Shown here in pieces: positions 28,584 to 38,250 of a stretch of DNA of 64,000 bases. Each line of letters begins with the position of its first letter. Position 1 is the first letter of the stretch. The translations under genes and the position numbers were made by a program. The stretch is from positions 1 through 64,000 of the forward strand of contig NZ_RRYH01000007.1 in the NCBI RefSeq assembly GCF_004010155.1, given 5' to 3'. Under the pieces are notes generated by a model. The model ran no database searches. It saw only the letters and a list, made by a program, of their open reading frames with translations, and was not told the origin of the DNA. The DNA comes from Solirhodobacter olei. Its GTDB lineage: Bacteria > Pseudomonadota > Alphaproteobacteria > Rhodobacterales > Rhodobacteraceae.

Positions 28584-29573
28584 ATGGACAAAACCGCAGG
28601 CCAAAAAAGCGCAGCCGCCTTTCTCTATCCGCCGATCGAGCCCTTCGATCAGCGCATGCTGGACGTGGGCGACGGCCACCGAATCTATGTCGAGCAATGC
28701 GGCGCGCCCGACGGCATTCCCGTTCTCGTCGTCCATGGCGGGCCGGGCGGCGGCTGCAGCCCGGCGATGCGGCGCTATTTCGACCCCGCGACCTACCGCA
28801 TCATCCTGTTCGACCAGCGCGGCTGCGGCCGCTCACGTCCCGCCGCCTCGGTAGAAGCCAACACCACCTGGCATCTCGTGGCGGATATGGAGCGGATTCG
28901 CGAGGCGCTCGGCCTCTCGCGCTGGCTGCTGTTCGGTGGCAGCTGGGGGGCAACGCTGGCGCTGATCTACGCCATTACGCATCCCGAACGGGTGGCCGGA
29001 CTGATACTGCGCGGCATCTTCCTGATGACCCGGGCAGAGCTTCGCTGGTTCTACGGTGGCGGGGCCGGGGCGTTCTGGCCGGAACACTGGGCGCGCTTCG
29101 CCGGCGCGATCCCCGAGGCCGAGCAGGGCGACCTGATCGCCGCCTATGCCCGCCGCCTCTTCTCCGGCCAGGTCGGCGAAGAGACGCGCTTCGCCCGGCT
29201 CTGGGCCGGATGGGAGAACGCGCTGGCGACGATGGACCAGGCAGGCGGACCGACCGAAAGCCCGGCCGATTACGCCCGCGCCTTCGCCCGGCTGGAAAAC
29301 CACTATTTCACCCATGACGGCTTCCTCGAGCAGGACGGCTGGATCCTGGCCAACAAGCACCGGATTGCCGATATCCCCTCGGTCCTGGTGCAGGGCCGCT
29401 ACGACATGATCTGCCCGCCGGTCTCCGCCTGGCGGCTGGCCGAGGGCTGGACCCAGGCGGAGCTGCGCATGATACCCGCCGCCGGCCACGCGCTTTCCGA
29501 ACCCGGGATCAGCGCAGAGCTCGTGCGCACGATGGACCTGCTGCGCCACCGCGCCGGGGCGATGGGCCTCTAA
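28584..29573 (+). CDS. pip: Proline iminopeptidase
   Basis: An alpha/beta-hydrolase that releases N-terminal proline. The 329-residue protein has HGGPGGG at 51-57 (oxyanion hole), the nucleophile Ser120 in GGSWGAT, Asp274 (GRYDMICP) and His302 (AGHALS) as triad. ATAGGA lies near the ATG at 28584. It is divergent from ubiG with about 70 bases between starts. Confidence 0.93.
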   Translation: MDKTAGQKSAAAFLYPPIEPFDQRMLDVGDGHRIYVEQCGAPDGIPVLVVHGGPGGGCSPAMRRYFDPATYRIILFDQRGCGRSRPAASVEANTTWHLVADMERIREALGLSRWLLFGGSWGATLALIYAITHPERVAGLILRGIFLMTRAELRWFYGGGAGAFWPEHWARFAGAIPEAEQGDLIAAYARRLFSGQVGEETRFARLWAGWENALATMDQAGGPTESPADYARAFARLENHYFTHDGFLEQDGWILANKHRIADIPSVLVQGRYDMICPPVSAWRLAEGWTQAELRMIPAAGHALSEPGISAELVRTMDLLRHRAGAMGL

Positions 29574-29646
29574 GCCCGCCCTCGGGGGCGGACGGGCGCT
29601 GGCCCGGCAGGCTTCGCCCGCTGTCTAGGGCCAGGAAAAGACCCGG

Positions 29647-30642
29647 TCACGCCGCCAGATCCCGCCCGCCGTGCAGCCGCCGCGCGATTCGCAGCCAGAA
29701 ACCGGGGCCGAGGTCATCGCGGTAAAGCCGCCCGCCCCCGCCCGCCGGGGCCGTCACGGCGAAACCGGGAACCGAGGCCGCGATCCTCTCACTGAACCGC
29801 GCGTTGAGCGGCGCGAAACGGGCCAGAAGCCGCGCTTCCTCCTCCCGCGTGTAAAGCGTCGAGCGCCGCGCGCCGCGCTCCTCTGCCAGGGCACCTTCTA
29901 CCAGCGCCAGAAGCCCCGCCGGCGCCACGCCCGGCATGGCGATCTGGTTCGCCGCCCAGGCCGCCAGCGGATCGGGGGACACATTGGCCCGCCCGCCATC
30001 CGCCTTCCGCAGCGCCTCCGCCCCAAGCGCCACGCCAGAGGCGGCCAGCACCGCGCCCAGCACGCCGCCCTCCCCCGCCCGTGCGGTCGTGAAGTCGATG
30101 TAACGGATCTCCTCCCGCCCGAAGGCGCTCCGCAGGTGATCGTCAAGCGCGTTGAAGTCGAGGAACAGCCCCGCGCCGAATCCCGTCTCCAGCGCACCCG
30201 CCAGGAACCGCGCCCAGGGCGGAGGCGCGGATTTCTTCGACAGCTCCAGATAGATCGACTGCAGGTAGGACAGCTGGTCGCGCAGCGTGCAGAGCACCCG
30301 CACCTCGTCGAAGGGCGCAAGGAACCCGCGCAGCTCCGCCAGGTCGACCCCCGGCGCGGGCAGCCCGCGCGAGAACTCCTCGCTGGACAGGAAGACGGTC
30401 CGCCCCGCCTGGGCCAGCGCCCCCACCCGCGCCCAGCCCGCCTCCGCCCCGCCGGGCAGCGCATAGACGTCCGGCAGGCAGAGCCATTTCATCGCCAGCC
30501 CGTGATGCCCCGGCACCGCGTTCAGCGTCGGGTAATCCAGCCCGTGCCGTGCCAGCAGTGCGCGGTTGGCGGCGAAAGTGTTCTGGATCGTTGTCGTCGC
30601 CGTCTTGTGGGTGCCGATATGCAGAATGATGCGCGACGTCAT
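29647..30642 (-). CDS. Sulfotransferase-like P-loop protein
   Basis: A 332-residue protein starting IILHIGTHKTATTTIQ, which resembles the PAPS-binding loop of sulfotransferases (GxxKxGTT type), followed by a long helical segment and a second conserved part near LCTLRDQLSYLQS. The C-terminal part is diverged. It overlaps the RgpF/WbsX gene by ATGA and would most simply sulfate or otherwise modify the same glycan. A nucleotide-dependent transferase is likely; sulfotransferase is inference from the first loop only. Confidence 0.7.
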   Translation of the reverse strand: MTSRIILHIGTHKTATTTIQNTFAANRALLARHGLDYPTLNAVPGHHGLAMKWLCLPDVYALPGGAEAGWARVGALAQAGRTVFLSSEEFSRGLPAPGVDLAELRGFLAPFDEVRVLCTLRDQLSYLQSIYLELSKKSAPPPWARFLAGALETGFGAGLFLDFNALDDHLRSAFGREEIRYIDFTTARAGEGGVLGAVLAASGVALGAEALRKADGGRANVSPDPLAAWAANQIAMPGVAPAGLLALVEGALAEERGARRSTLYTREEEARLLARFAPLNARFSERIAASVPGFAVTAPAGGGGRLYRDDLGPGFWLRIARRLHGGRDLAA

Positions 30643-32819
30643 CGCCAGTCCCTCACCACGTCGAGCCAGGCGTGGCCCCATTGCCGGTCGGGCTCCAGCA
30701 CCGCGCGCTCGCCCCATTCGTTCCAGGCGTTCAGCATCACCTCCTGCCGGTAGGCACCGGCGAGGCGATGCTCGGACAGCCCCCGCAGCCAGCGCGCGAA
30801 GGATCCGGGATGGGCGCCATGGGCCAGATGCGCCTCCATCCCGCGACGCGCGGTGTTGTCCCAGCTGGGCATCGCGCCGGCAATCGTGTTCGGCGGCAGC
30901 CCCGCCGCGTACCCGGGCGACAGGCTGCGGTCCACCACCCGGTTGTAATCGTAGATCAGCCCCCGGAACCCCGGCACCGGGCCATGGCCCATGCGGTTGC
31001 CCTGCGGCCCGCCGAACAGGTAATCCTCCGCCCCAACCAGCCCGTGCGGCGGCATCTCCACCCAGAAATCGAAGAGGTCCGCCGCCACCGGATGCGCCCC
31101 CTCGACATGGAAGCGGACCGCGCCAAGCTCCACCTCGCCGATCCCCAGCGCCCGCCAGGCCGCGCGCAGCCGGGCGACGTTCCGCGCCGGCTCCGGCATG
31201 TCCTCCGGCCGATAGATCACGAAGCGCGGGCGGGTGCCGTCGGGCCGCTGGTAGCGCGGGTCCTGCATGTAGGGCAGCGCCGAGACGGCAAGCCCCTCCT
31301 CGAACCCCTCGGCATAGTCCTGCGCCAGCAGCACCTCGCCCGATAGCCCGTCCCAGTTCCGCCGCCAGCTTTCGTTCGCCCAGCAGAGGTAGAAGGGAAA
31401 ATCCACCTCCGGCCTTCGAAGCAGCCGTTCCATCGGCGCCTCCAGCAGGCGGCGGCCGCCGAACCAGTAGTGATAGACACAGAATGCGTCGATCCCGGCG
31501 CTCCGCGCCAGCGCCGCCTGCTCGCCCATCACCCCGGTCTCGCGCAGGTCGTAGAAGCCAAGCGCGCCGGGCAGTGCCGGCTGGGCATGGCCGTCGAACA
31601 TAGGCCGCGCCCCGGCGGCGGCCTGCCATTCGGTATAGCCGGGCCCCCACCAGGCATCATTCTCCGCCACCCGGTGGAACTGCGGCAGGTAGAAGGCAGA
31701 GACGTATCGCGGCCGCACCCGTGTCGCTGCGGGCGCGTGCGCCCGGAGCGACAGGGCCGAGCGTTCCCGCACCGTCAGGCCGGACCCTTGGGCGAGATAG
31801 CCCACCGCCCGTTCGAACGCATGGGCCAGCGTGCCGTCAAGCTGGCCGCATTCCGCCTCGAACAGGCTCTGTTCCAGCCGAAATCCCTTGATCAGCGCGA
31901 CCATAACCGGCTTCAGCCAGTACATCGAACCCGCCGGGAACCCCAGCGCCTCCGGCACCATGCGGATGCCGACCCGGCGCAGCAGCCAGCCGGTGATGTC
32001 GAGGTTGCGGCCCCAGTTCTCCGCCCCGCGGAAAAGCTGCCCGTCCGCCACCCAGACCCCGGCCTCCGGATCCGACAGGAAGCGTTCCAGCACCCGGCCT
32101 GCCCCCGACTCGGGCAGGATCCCGTCGATCAGCCGCTGCCGCCAGGCCCCCCCGTCGGCGCGATGTGGCGATTTCTTCGTGTGGATCTTGGCCACCGCGC
32201 GGTAGCCGTCCAGCAGCCCGGCGTTCACCAGATGCACGAAGGGGAAGATATCGCGCCCGCGATTGGGCATCGGCACGGCCACCGCGCCGGGAAAGGCCTC
32301 GCGGATCTCGGCGGCAAGCTCGGCCACGTCTTCGCCCCGGTCAGTCAGCGTGACGAAGAGGTCGAAGGGGAAATCGAGGCACGCGAGCCGCGCGGCGATC
32401 TCGGGCCACAGCGCGCGGTAATAGACATGGACGACGATCGCCTGCCGCTGGCGCGGCCCCGCGCGCGGGCGCAGGGCGGGGGCGGCGCGCAGATCGGCCT
32501 CGCCCTCCGGCGCGTCCCACATCGGGCGATTCTCCCGCCGCCCGTAGCGCAGGAAATGCAGGTAGGGCCGCCCCGCCCAGTCCCGTAGATCCGGATTGCA
32601 GCGCAGGTAGGCGAAGGGGGAGAAATCCGCGCTCGGCTCCCGCCCCTCGCGCTCGCCGAACCGGATGTAGTGCAGCTCCGGCCAGGCCCGGTAGATCGAG
32701 TGCAGGTCGGGGTTGCGGGCGCGGTAGAAGGCGCGGTCGAAATGCCCGGCCCGGCGGATCGCGCGCAGATAGCCGAAGGCCCCCATGCCCCCCGCCGGCC
32801 CGGTCAGCCCCAGTCCCAT
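30639..32819 (-). CDS. Two-domain glycan biosynthesis protein (RgpF-like + WbsX-like)
   Basis: A 726-residue protein with three regions. Residues 20-100 hold two copies of a Y.ARNPDL...Y..FG..EGR.P motif. Residues about 126-345 match the rhamnan synthesis protein F domain (AIVVHVYYRALWPEI ... MPNRGRDIFPF ... KIHTKKSPHR). Residues about 372-724 match WbsX, a GH99-like domain of lipopolysaccharide clusters (VSAFYLPQFH, VYHYWFGGRRLLEAP, CWANESW). Such proteins build O-antigen or capsule sugars, but the exact reaction is unclear. It is translationally coupled to the sulfotransferase-like gene. Confidence 0.88.
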   Translation of the reverse strand: MGLGLTGPAGGMGAFGYLRAIRRAGHFDRAFYRARNPDLHSIYRAWPELHYIRFGEREGREPSADFSPFAYLRCNPDLRDWAGRPYLHFLRYGRRENRPMWDAPEGEADLRAAPALRPRAGPRQRQAIVVHVYYRALWPEIAARLACLDFPFDLFVTLTDRGEDVAELAAEIREAFPGAVAVPMPNRGRDIFPFVHLVNAGLLDGYRAVAKIHTKKSPHRADGGAWRQRLIDGILPESGAGRVLERFLSDPEAGVWVADGQLFRGAENWGRNLDITGWLLRRVGIRMVPEALGFPAGSMYWLKPVMVALIKGFRLEQSLFEAECGQLDGTLAHAFERAVGYLAQGSGLTVRERSALSLRAHAPAATRVRPRYVSAFYLPQFHRVAENDAWWGPGYTEWQAAAGARPMFDGHAQPALPGALGFYDLRETGVMGEQAALARSAGIDAFCVYHYWFGGRRLLEAPMERLLRRPEVDFPFYLCWANESWRRNWDGLSGEVLLAQDYAEGFEEGLAVSALPYMQDPRYQRPDGTRPRFVIYRPEDMPEPARNVARLRAAWRALGIGEVELGAVRFHVEGAHPVAADLFDFWVEMPPHGLVGAEDYLFGGPQGNRMGHGPVPGFRGLIYDYNRVVDRSLSPGYAAGLPPNTIAGAMPSWDNTARRGMEAHLAHGAHPGSFARWLRGLSEHRLAGAYRQEVMLNAWNEWGERAVLEPDRQWGHAWLDVVRDWR

Positions 32820-32911
32820 CGCTGCCCTCCCGTCGCGTGCCTCTCACGCGCCCAGCGATAGCCGCTTCGCCCTGAAGATCGCGTTAACCCTGGGCCGCTA
32901 TGGCTGGTGTC

Positions 32912-33718
32912 TCAATCGTTGAGGATGTCGCGATGTGCGCGTTTCAGCAGGACGAGGCCCAGGGCCAGCAGCACCAGTCCCACTGCAAAGACATAGGCTG
33001 GCGACACATAGGTGGCCTGATAGCCCGGATAGATCCCCCGCCGCATCTCGCCGGTGACGTGGATCAGGGGGTTCCACCAGAGCACGCCGCGCGCCGCGGG
33101 CGGCGCGTCCTCGAAAAGGAAGAAAAGCCCCGAAACGATGAAGATCGGACGGTTGATGATGCCCCAAACCGTGTCCCAGAACGGCAGGACGCCGCGCAGG
33201 TAGCAGGTCATCGTACCTATGCCGAGGCCAAGCATGGCGGCCATGGCAAGCGCCGTCAGGATCGCTTCCCAGCGCGGCTCGGCGCGCAGGCCGAAGACCA
33301 CGTGGATGCCCGCGACCACCAGGCCGAAGATCACCACCTGCGTCAGCGCATTCAGGGCGAATCGGGCCGCGATCGCATCGATGAAGGTGACCGACGGGTA
33401 GGCCAGCAGCGGTCTGGAGAACTGCAGCGCCTGCCCGATCTTCTGGGCGAGCTGGGCGTAAAGCATGAAGGGCAGATAGGCCGTGGCGTAGAACAGCGGA
33501 AAGTTCGCGCCCAGCGCCGGCCGGTGCAGGAACAGCGAGAAGGCATAGGACAGCATCGCGATCCCGCCAACGGGTTCCACCACCGCCCAGAGGTAACCGC
33601 CGGGGGTCCGGCCATAGGTCGTCGCCATTTCACGCAGCATCAGGGCCGCGACGGTGCGCAGCGTGGCCCGGGGCCGCAGTCCGGGGCGGGGAAGGGGGGA
33701 AAGGCTCGCATCGCTCAT
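32912..33718 (-). CDS. kpsM: Capsule/polysaccharide ABC exporter permease (KpsM/Wzm-like)
   Basis: A 268-residue ABC-2 permease with about six membrane segments; the typical GGYLWAVVEPVGG start, FLFEDAPP and WWNPLIH loops are present. It should pair with KpsT to move a lipid-linked polysaccharide across the inner membrane. Start MSDAS at 33718 has GGGAGGGGG upstream; a start four codons earlier is possible. It diverges from kpsE with about 75 bases between, so kpsM and kpsE-kpsT share a promoter region but are not one operon, which is unusual for this transporter class. Confidence 0.88.
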   Translation of the reverse strand: MSDASLSPLPRPGLRPRATLRTVAALMLREMATTYGRTPGGYLWAVVEPVGGIAMLSYAFSLFLHRPALGANFPLFYATAYLPFMLYAQLAQKIGQALQFSRPLLAYPSVTFIDAIAARFALNALTQVVIFGLVVAGIHVVFGLRAEPRWEAILTALAMAAMLGLGIGTMTCYLRGVLPFWDTVWGIINRPIFIVSGLFFLFEDAPPAARGVLWWNPLIHVTGEMRRGIYPGYQATYVSPAYVFAVGLVLLALGLVLLKRAHRDILND

Positions 33719-33793
33719 GCCCCCTCCCATACGCCCCTCCTCCTTTCCGCTTTCTTGCCGGCCGCCGCGCCGGCCCCGCATCGGGAGTAGACG

Positions 33794-35017
33794 ATGACCG
33801 ACGCCACGCCGCAGGACCCCGCCGGCCCGATCCCCTTCCGCCCGGCCGCACCGAAGCCGCGACCGCCCGCGCCGGTGCCCCCGCCCGTCGGCCGTGCCCG
33901 GCGCCGGCCGCGCCATGTCGGGCTCATGGCGAGCTTTCTTGCGCTCGTGCTGCTGCCCGCCGGGCTCTCCGCCGGCTACCTTTGGCTGCGCGCGGCGGAC
34001 CAGTTCGGCGCCACGGTCGCCTTCGCCGTGCAAAGCGCCCAGCCCGCAACGGCGCTCAGCCTGCCGGGCGGGATCTCGCAGCTCACCGGCGCCTCCGACA
34101 CGCAATCGGCGATGGTCTACGAATACCTGCAAAGCCGCGATCTCGTCGCGGCGCTCGACGCCCGGCTCAACCTGCGCAAGCGCTTCTCCGGCCCCACCGC
34201 GCGCGACCCGCTCTTCGGCTACCACGCCCCCGGCAGCGTCGAGGATCTGACCGACTACTGGAACCGAATGACGCGGCTCTCGCTCGACAACGGCACCGGG
34301 CTGATCTCGCTCGAGGTTCACGCCTTCGCGGCCCGGGACGCGCAGGCCATCGCCGCTGCCGCCTTCGCCGAGGCGAGCCGGATGATCAACGACCTTTCCG
34401 ACGCCGCCCGGCGCGACACCACCCGCGCCGCGCGGGCAGAACTGGCCCATGCCGAAACCCGTCTCACCCGGGCCCGCGCGGCGCTGAGGCGGTTCCGCGA
34501 GACCAGCCGCGTGATCGACCCGACGGCGGATGTCACCAGCCGCATGGGGGTGATCGCGGCCCTGCAGGAAGCGCTGGCCTCCGCGCTGGTGGATCTCGAC
34601 ATGATTCGCCAGACCACCGGCGCCACCGATCCCCGGCTTGCCGAGAAGACCCGCAAGATCGCCGTCATCCGCGCCCGCATCGCCGAGGAGCGGCGCAGCT
34701 TCGGCCGGTCCGCCGCCGGATCCGGCGGCCCGGGCCAGAAGGCGACCCTCGCCGCCCTCACCGGCACCTTCGAACGGCTGACAAGCGAACTCGCATTCGC
34801 CGAGAAGGCCTATGACACCGCGCTCGGCGCGCTCGACGCGGCAGAGGCCTCGGCCCGGGCGCAGGCACTCTACCTCGCCGCCTATCGCAAGCCGGTAGCG
34901 GCGGAGCAGGCGGAATACCCCCGCCGGGCGCTGCTGACGGCGCTCGTCGCAATCTTCGGCTTCCTGATCTGGTCGGTGCTGGCGCTGGTTTATTACAGCC
35001 TCAGGGACCGGCGATGA
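33794..35017 (+). CDS. kpsE: Capsule export inner-membrane protein (KpsE/RkpR-like)
   Basis: A 407-residue polysaccharide co-polymerase/membrane-fusion-type protein. A Pro-rich cytosolic tail (1-40) precedes transmembrane helix 1 at about 44-65, a periplasmic domain with a coiled coil from about 195 to 335, and helix 2 near 378-400 before the basic end. It links the KpsMT transporter to outer-membrane export. The stop overlaps the kpsT start by ATGA. Confidence 0.87.
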   Translation: MTDATPQDPAGPIPFRPAAPKPRPPAPVPPPVGRARRRPRHVGLMASFLALVLLPAGLSAGYLWLRAADQFGATVAFAVQSAQPATALSLPGGISQLTGASDTQSAMVYEYLQSRDLVAALDARLNLRKRFSGPTARDPLFGYHAPGSVEDLTDYWNRMTRLSLDNGTGLISLEVHAFAARDAQAIAAAAFAEASRMINDLSDAARRDTTRAARAELAHAETRLTRARAALRRFRETSRVIDPTADVTSRMGVIAALQEALASALVDLDMIRQTTGATDPRLAEKTRKIAVIRARIAEERRSFGRSAAGSGGPGQKATLAALTGTFERLTSELAFAEKAYDTALGALDAAEASARAQALYLAAYRKPVAAEQAEYPRRALLTALVAIFGFLIWSVLALVYYSLRDRR

Positions 35018-35685
35018 TCCGGCTGCAGAACATCTGCAAGACGCACCGCCTGCAGGGCCGCGGCAAGATCGTCGCCCGCAACATCCACGCGACCTTTCCG
35101 ACCGGGGCGCGGATCGGGCTGATCGGGCGCAACGGCGCGGGAAAATCGACCCTGTTGCAGCTGATTTCGGGTACGATGGCGCCGGATCGGGGCGCGGTGA
35201 TCGCCGACGGCACGATCTCCTGGCCGGTGGGCTTCGCGGGCTCCTTCCACCCCGATCTGACCGGTGCGCAGAACACCCGCTTCATCGCCCGGATCTACGG
35301 TGTGGATTCCGCCGAGCTGACCGAATTCGTCGCCGATTTCGCAGAGCTCGGGCCCCATTTCTCGCTGCCCCTGCGCAGCTATTCCTCCGGCATGCGGGCG
35401 CGGCTGGCCTTCGGCTGCTCGATGGGCATCCCGTTCGACACCTACCTGGTGGACGAGGTGACCTCGGTCGGCGACGCCCTCTTCCGCCGCAAGAGCGAGG
35501 AGGTCTTCCGCGCCCGCACCCGGAATGCCGGCGCGATCGTGGTCTCGCACTCGCTCGGGCTGCTGGAGCGGATCTGTGACGCCGGCGCGGTGCTGGAGAA
35601 CGGGCGGCTCACCTATTACCCGAAGATCGCCACCGCCATCGCACATTACCAGGCGATGATCGGCCTGCCGCGCGGCACCTCCTGA
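35014..35685 (+). CDS. kpsT: Capsule/polysaccharide ABC exporter ATPase (KpsT-like)
   Basis: A 223-residue ATPase with Walker A GRNGAGKS at 38-45, signature YSSGMRARLAFG and Walker B YLVDEVTSVGD, the KpsT pattern with Ser-Gly-Met in place of the LSGGQ core. It lacks the C-terminal carbohydrate-binding extension of Wzt, so the substrate is probably not selected by its non-reducing end. It energises KpsM. Confidence 0.92.
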   Translation: MIRLQNICKTHRLQGRGKIVARNIHATFPTGARIGLIGRNGAGKSTLLQLISGTMAPDRGAVIADGTISWPVGFAGSFHPDLTGAQNTRFIARIYGVDSAELTEFVADFAELGPHFSLPLRSYSSGMRARLAFGCSMGIPFDTYLVDEVTSVGDALFRRKSEEVFRARTRNAGAIVVSHSLGLLERICDAGAVLENGRLTYYPKIATAIAHYQAMIGLPRGTS

Positions 35686-35711
35686 GGTCGCCGCGGCCAG
35701 GGCGCGGGCGC

Positions 35712-35735
35712 AGGCGGGCCCCTCGATGCCCGCCT
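35712..35735. terminator. Hairpin between kpsT and the RTX gene
   Basis: AGGCGGGC (35712-35719) pairs perfectly with GCCCGCCT (35728-35735) around an 8-base loop. It lies between the convergent kpsT and RTX-protein stops. A second G/C-rich hairpin may follow. No T-run. Confidence 0.45.
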
Positions 35736-35769
35736 CCCCCCGGCCCTTCCGCCCCGTGTCCCCGGGGCC

Positions 35770-38250
35770 TCAGGCCATCAGGTCATGGACCGCAGCATGG
35801 CCTGCGATCTGCAGCTCGATATGCGCCTGCGCCGCGCCGTCGACCAGCGCCCAGACGATCTGCCCGGTCGGTTTGTAGATGACGAAGGCCTCGTCCACCC
35901 CCGCATCGCCCGCGCCGGCGGTCGCGGCAAGGTTCACCTGAAACTGGCTGGCGGTCGCGGCGGTGTTGCCGAAGACCAGCACGTCGCCCTCCGCCGCATG
36001 ATAGTCCTGGATCCAGTCCGACCCGTGGCTTGCCGTGCCTAGGTGATAGAACTTGTCCGCTCCCGCGCCGCCGTTCACCCGGTCGCAGCCGAACCCGCCG
36101 TTGATGAAGTCGTCGCCCGGGCCGCCGAAGATCAGGTCCGACAGCGGGCCGCCGCTCGACGTGTCGCTGCCGTCGTTGCCGATCAGCGAATCGGCCCCGA
36201 AGCCGCCGTCGATCGTGTCGTTGCCGGCCCCGCCGTAAAGCGAGTCGTTGCCGTAGCCGCCGTCGATCGTGTCATGGCCCGCCCCGCCGTAGATCACGTC
36301 GCGCAGGTCCGCTGAATCATCGCCGCCAAGGATCACATCCGCCCCCGCGCCGCCGATCAGCGTGTCGAGCCCGTCGCCGCCGCGGATCGTGTTGTCGCCA
36401 TCGCCGGCGTTAATCCAGTCGTTGCCCGCGCCCCCCACCAGCAGGTCGCACCCGTCGCCGGCGGCGATCGAATCGTTGCCCCAGCCGCCGTCGACCGTGT
36501 TGTTCCCCGCCCCCGCGTCGATGCTGTCCGCCCCGTCGGCCTGGGTCGCTCCCCCGTAGATCAGGTCATTGCCCAGCCCGCCCGCGACCACGTCGGCGCC
36601 GTCGCCGGCATGGATCGTGTCAATGCCGTCGAGCCCGGCAATGGTGTCGTTCCCGGCCCCGCCGCCGAGCGAGTCGTTGCCCAGCCCGCCCGTGACGTTG
36701 TCGTTGCCAGAGGTGCCGTCGAAGCTGATCCCGGCAGGCGTCGTCGGCAGGCTGTTGGCCTCGAAGGTCTGGCCCGCCTCCATCCCCACCGCCTGATGGG
36801 TCACGTTCAGCACGCTCGCGGTAGAGAAATCCGCCGCCGACAGCGGCGTGCCGGCGGCCGAGATGACGTCCAGCCAGTAATGACCGAAATGCAGCTCCGC
36901 GCCGGTCGCGGTGCCGTCGATGGTCAGCTGGCCGACGTTGTAGAGCATCGGCAGGTCCGACAGGTCGAGCCGGTCGATCCCCGGCGCGTAATCGGCGACA
37001 GAGCCCAGATGCCCGTCGGCAGAGGCGCCTGCCGCGTCGAAGACGAACAGATCCGCCCCCGCGCCGCCCTGCAGATGGGTCGCGCCGTCACGGGCGACCA
37101 GGATATCGTCCTTCGCCGTGCCCGTGACCGTGCCACCCGCGCCCTCGCGGATCTCGCCGAACTGCGACAGATCCAGCTTCAGCGCGGTCAGCCCGGGCTC
37201 GGTGGCCGAACTCGCGTAGACGTCTACCGCATCGCCCGCAGCCACCGCCGAGAGGGCAGAGACATGCGCCAGCGTCGTGCCGGTCTGGTCAGCCACGGTC
37301 GCGACATGCTCCAGCCGCCCGTCCGACAGCATGACGAAAGCGCTCAGCCCGTCGTCTGCCCCGGCGGCCAGTACGAAGTCATGGCCGTTCTGCTCCACCG
37401 TCGAGACCAGGTCGGCATGGGTGAAACGGGTGTTCAGGTCGTCCAGGACCTGGTCCACCGCCACCATCGAGCCGTCCTTGCCGACCTCCACCACGCTCAG
37501 CGTAGAGGTTCCGGCAGAAGCGACGATGGCAAAGGTCCTGCCATTCACCTCGGCCGAGGCGATGGCGCTTGGCGTGGCGATGCAAAGCCCTTCCGGCGCA
37601 CCGAGCGTGACATGCTCGGCAAGCGCGCCATCGACGCCGATGGTGTAACTCGTCAGCCGGTCATCGCCCGTGAAGCCCGCGATCAGCACCTGCCCGGCCC
37701 CGGTGTCGACCACGCCCATCGCGGTGATCGTGCCATCCGCGGTTCCGGGGGTCGCCGGAACCTCCAGAAGCGAGGTCGCCCCCGCGATCTCATGGCCCAC
37801 CGGCGCAGCCATGCCGGCATGGGCGGTGTAGACGAAGCTCGCCCCGCCCAGCGTCACGGCCACCGCATGCGCGGTCTCGGTCGCCAGCGCCGAGGGCGCC
37901 GTCAGCACCGCCGCCTTGGTGCCGGTCAGCGTGCCGTCGGCGTTCAGCCCATAGGCCGTCAGCTGCTGGTCATAGGCCCCGACCGGCAGCAGCGCGGCCT
38001 TGCCCTGAATCTCGACCGTGGTCAGCGAGGTCGAGGCGAGCAGCGCCGACTGCGCCGCATAGGCGGTGGTATTGGCCAGCGCCAGCGTGCCGTCGGCGGC
38101 GATACGATAGGCGCTCAGCCCGCCGCCGCGGTCGGTCGCGAGATAGAGCATCGGCCCCGCCGCGCCCGCGATCACCTGCATGTCGGCAACATTGGTCAGA
38201 AACCCCGACGCATCGGCCGGCAGCACCTGCAGCTTCGCGAACGCACCCAT
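35770..38250 (-). CDS. Beta-propeller/RTX secreted protein, 826 residues
   Basis: No Sec signal: the protein begins MGAFAKLQVLPADASG. Residues about 20-360 hold a repeat with period 51-52: an L(S/T)(A/S)(Y/F)....DG.L motif recurs near 44, 97, 199, 251, 301 and 353, with a degenerate unit near 148, suggesting a seven-bladed propeller. A first RTX-like unit is at 376-404 (GTAKDDILVA, GGAGADLF). The main RTX block of GGxGxDxL nonapeptides runs from about 512 to 735, binding calcium. The last 90 residues (QDYHAAEGDVLVFG ...) look like a type I secretion tail. No type I exporter genes are near. It lies beside the KpsMET genes on the other strand. Confidence 0.88.
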   Translation of the reverse strand: MGAFAKLQVLPADASGFLTNVADMQVIAGAAGPMLYLATDRGGGLSAYRIAADGTLALANTTAYAAQSALLASTSLTTVEIQGKAALLPVGAYDQQLTAYGLNADGTLTGTKAAVLTAPSALATETAHAVAVTLGGASFVYTAHAGMAAPVGHEIAGATSLLEVPATPGTADGTITAMGVVDTGAGQVLIAGFTGDDRLTSYTIGVDGALAEHVTLGAPEGLCIATPSAIASAEVNGRTFAIVASAGTSTLSVVEVGKDGSMVAVDQVLDDLNTRFTHADLVSTVEQNGHDFVLAAGADDGLSAFVMLSDGRLEHVATVADQTGTTLAHVSALSAVAAGDAVDVYASSATEPGLTALKLDLSQFGEIREGAGGTVTGTAKDDILVARDGATHLQGGAGADLFVFDAAGASADGHLGSVADYAPGIDRLDLSDLPMLYNVGQLTIDGTATGAELHFGHYWLDVISAAGTPLSAADFSTASVLNVTHQAVGMEAGQTFEANSLPTTPAGISFDGTSGNDNVTGGLGNDSLGGGAGNDTIAGLDGIDTIHAGDGADVVAGGLGNDLIYGGATQADGADSIDAGAGNNTVDGGWGNDSIAAGDGCDLLVGGAGNDWINAGDGDNTIRGGDGLDTLIGGAGADVILGGDDSADLRDVIYGGAGHDTIDGGYGNDSLYGGAGNDTIDGGFGADSLIGNDGSDTSSGGPLSDLIFGGPGDDFINGGFGCDRVNGGAGADKFYHLGTASHGSDWIQDYHAAEGDVLVFGNTAATASQFQVNLAATAGAGDAGVDEAFVIYKPTGQIVWALVDGAAQAHIELQIAGHAAVHDLMA

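Noticed and set aside
29647-31650. A single 667-residue protein covering the sulfotransferase-like gene and the end of RgpF/WbsX
   Set aside because: The N-terminal 335 residues are a shadow of the WbsX coding frame; a good start at 30642 and the ATGA overlap define the real gene.
36053-36720. Tandem DNA repeats in the RTX gene as a CRISPR or satellite array
   Set aside because: The periodicity is coding: units follow the 9-residue RTX repeat with diverged third positions and no spacers.
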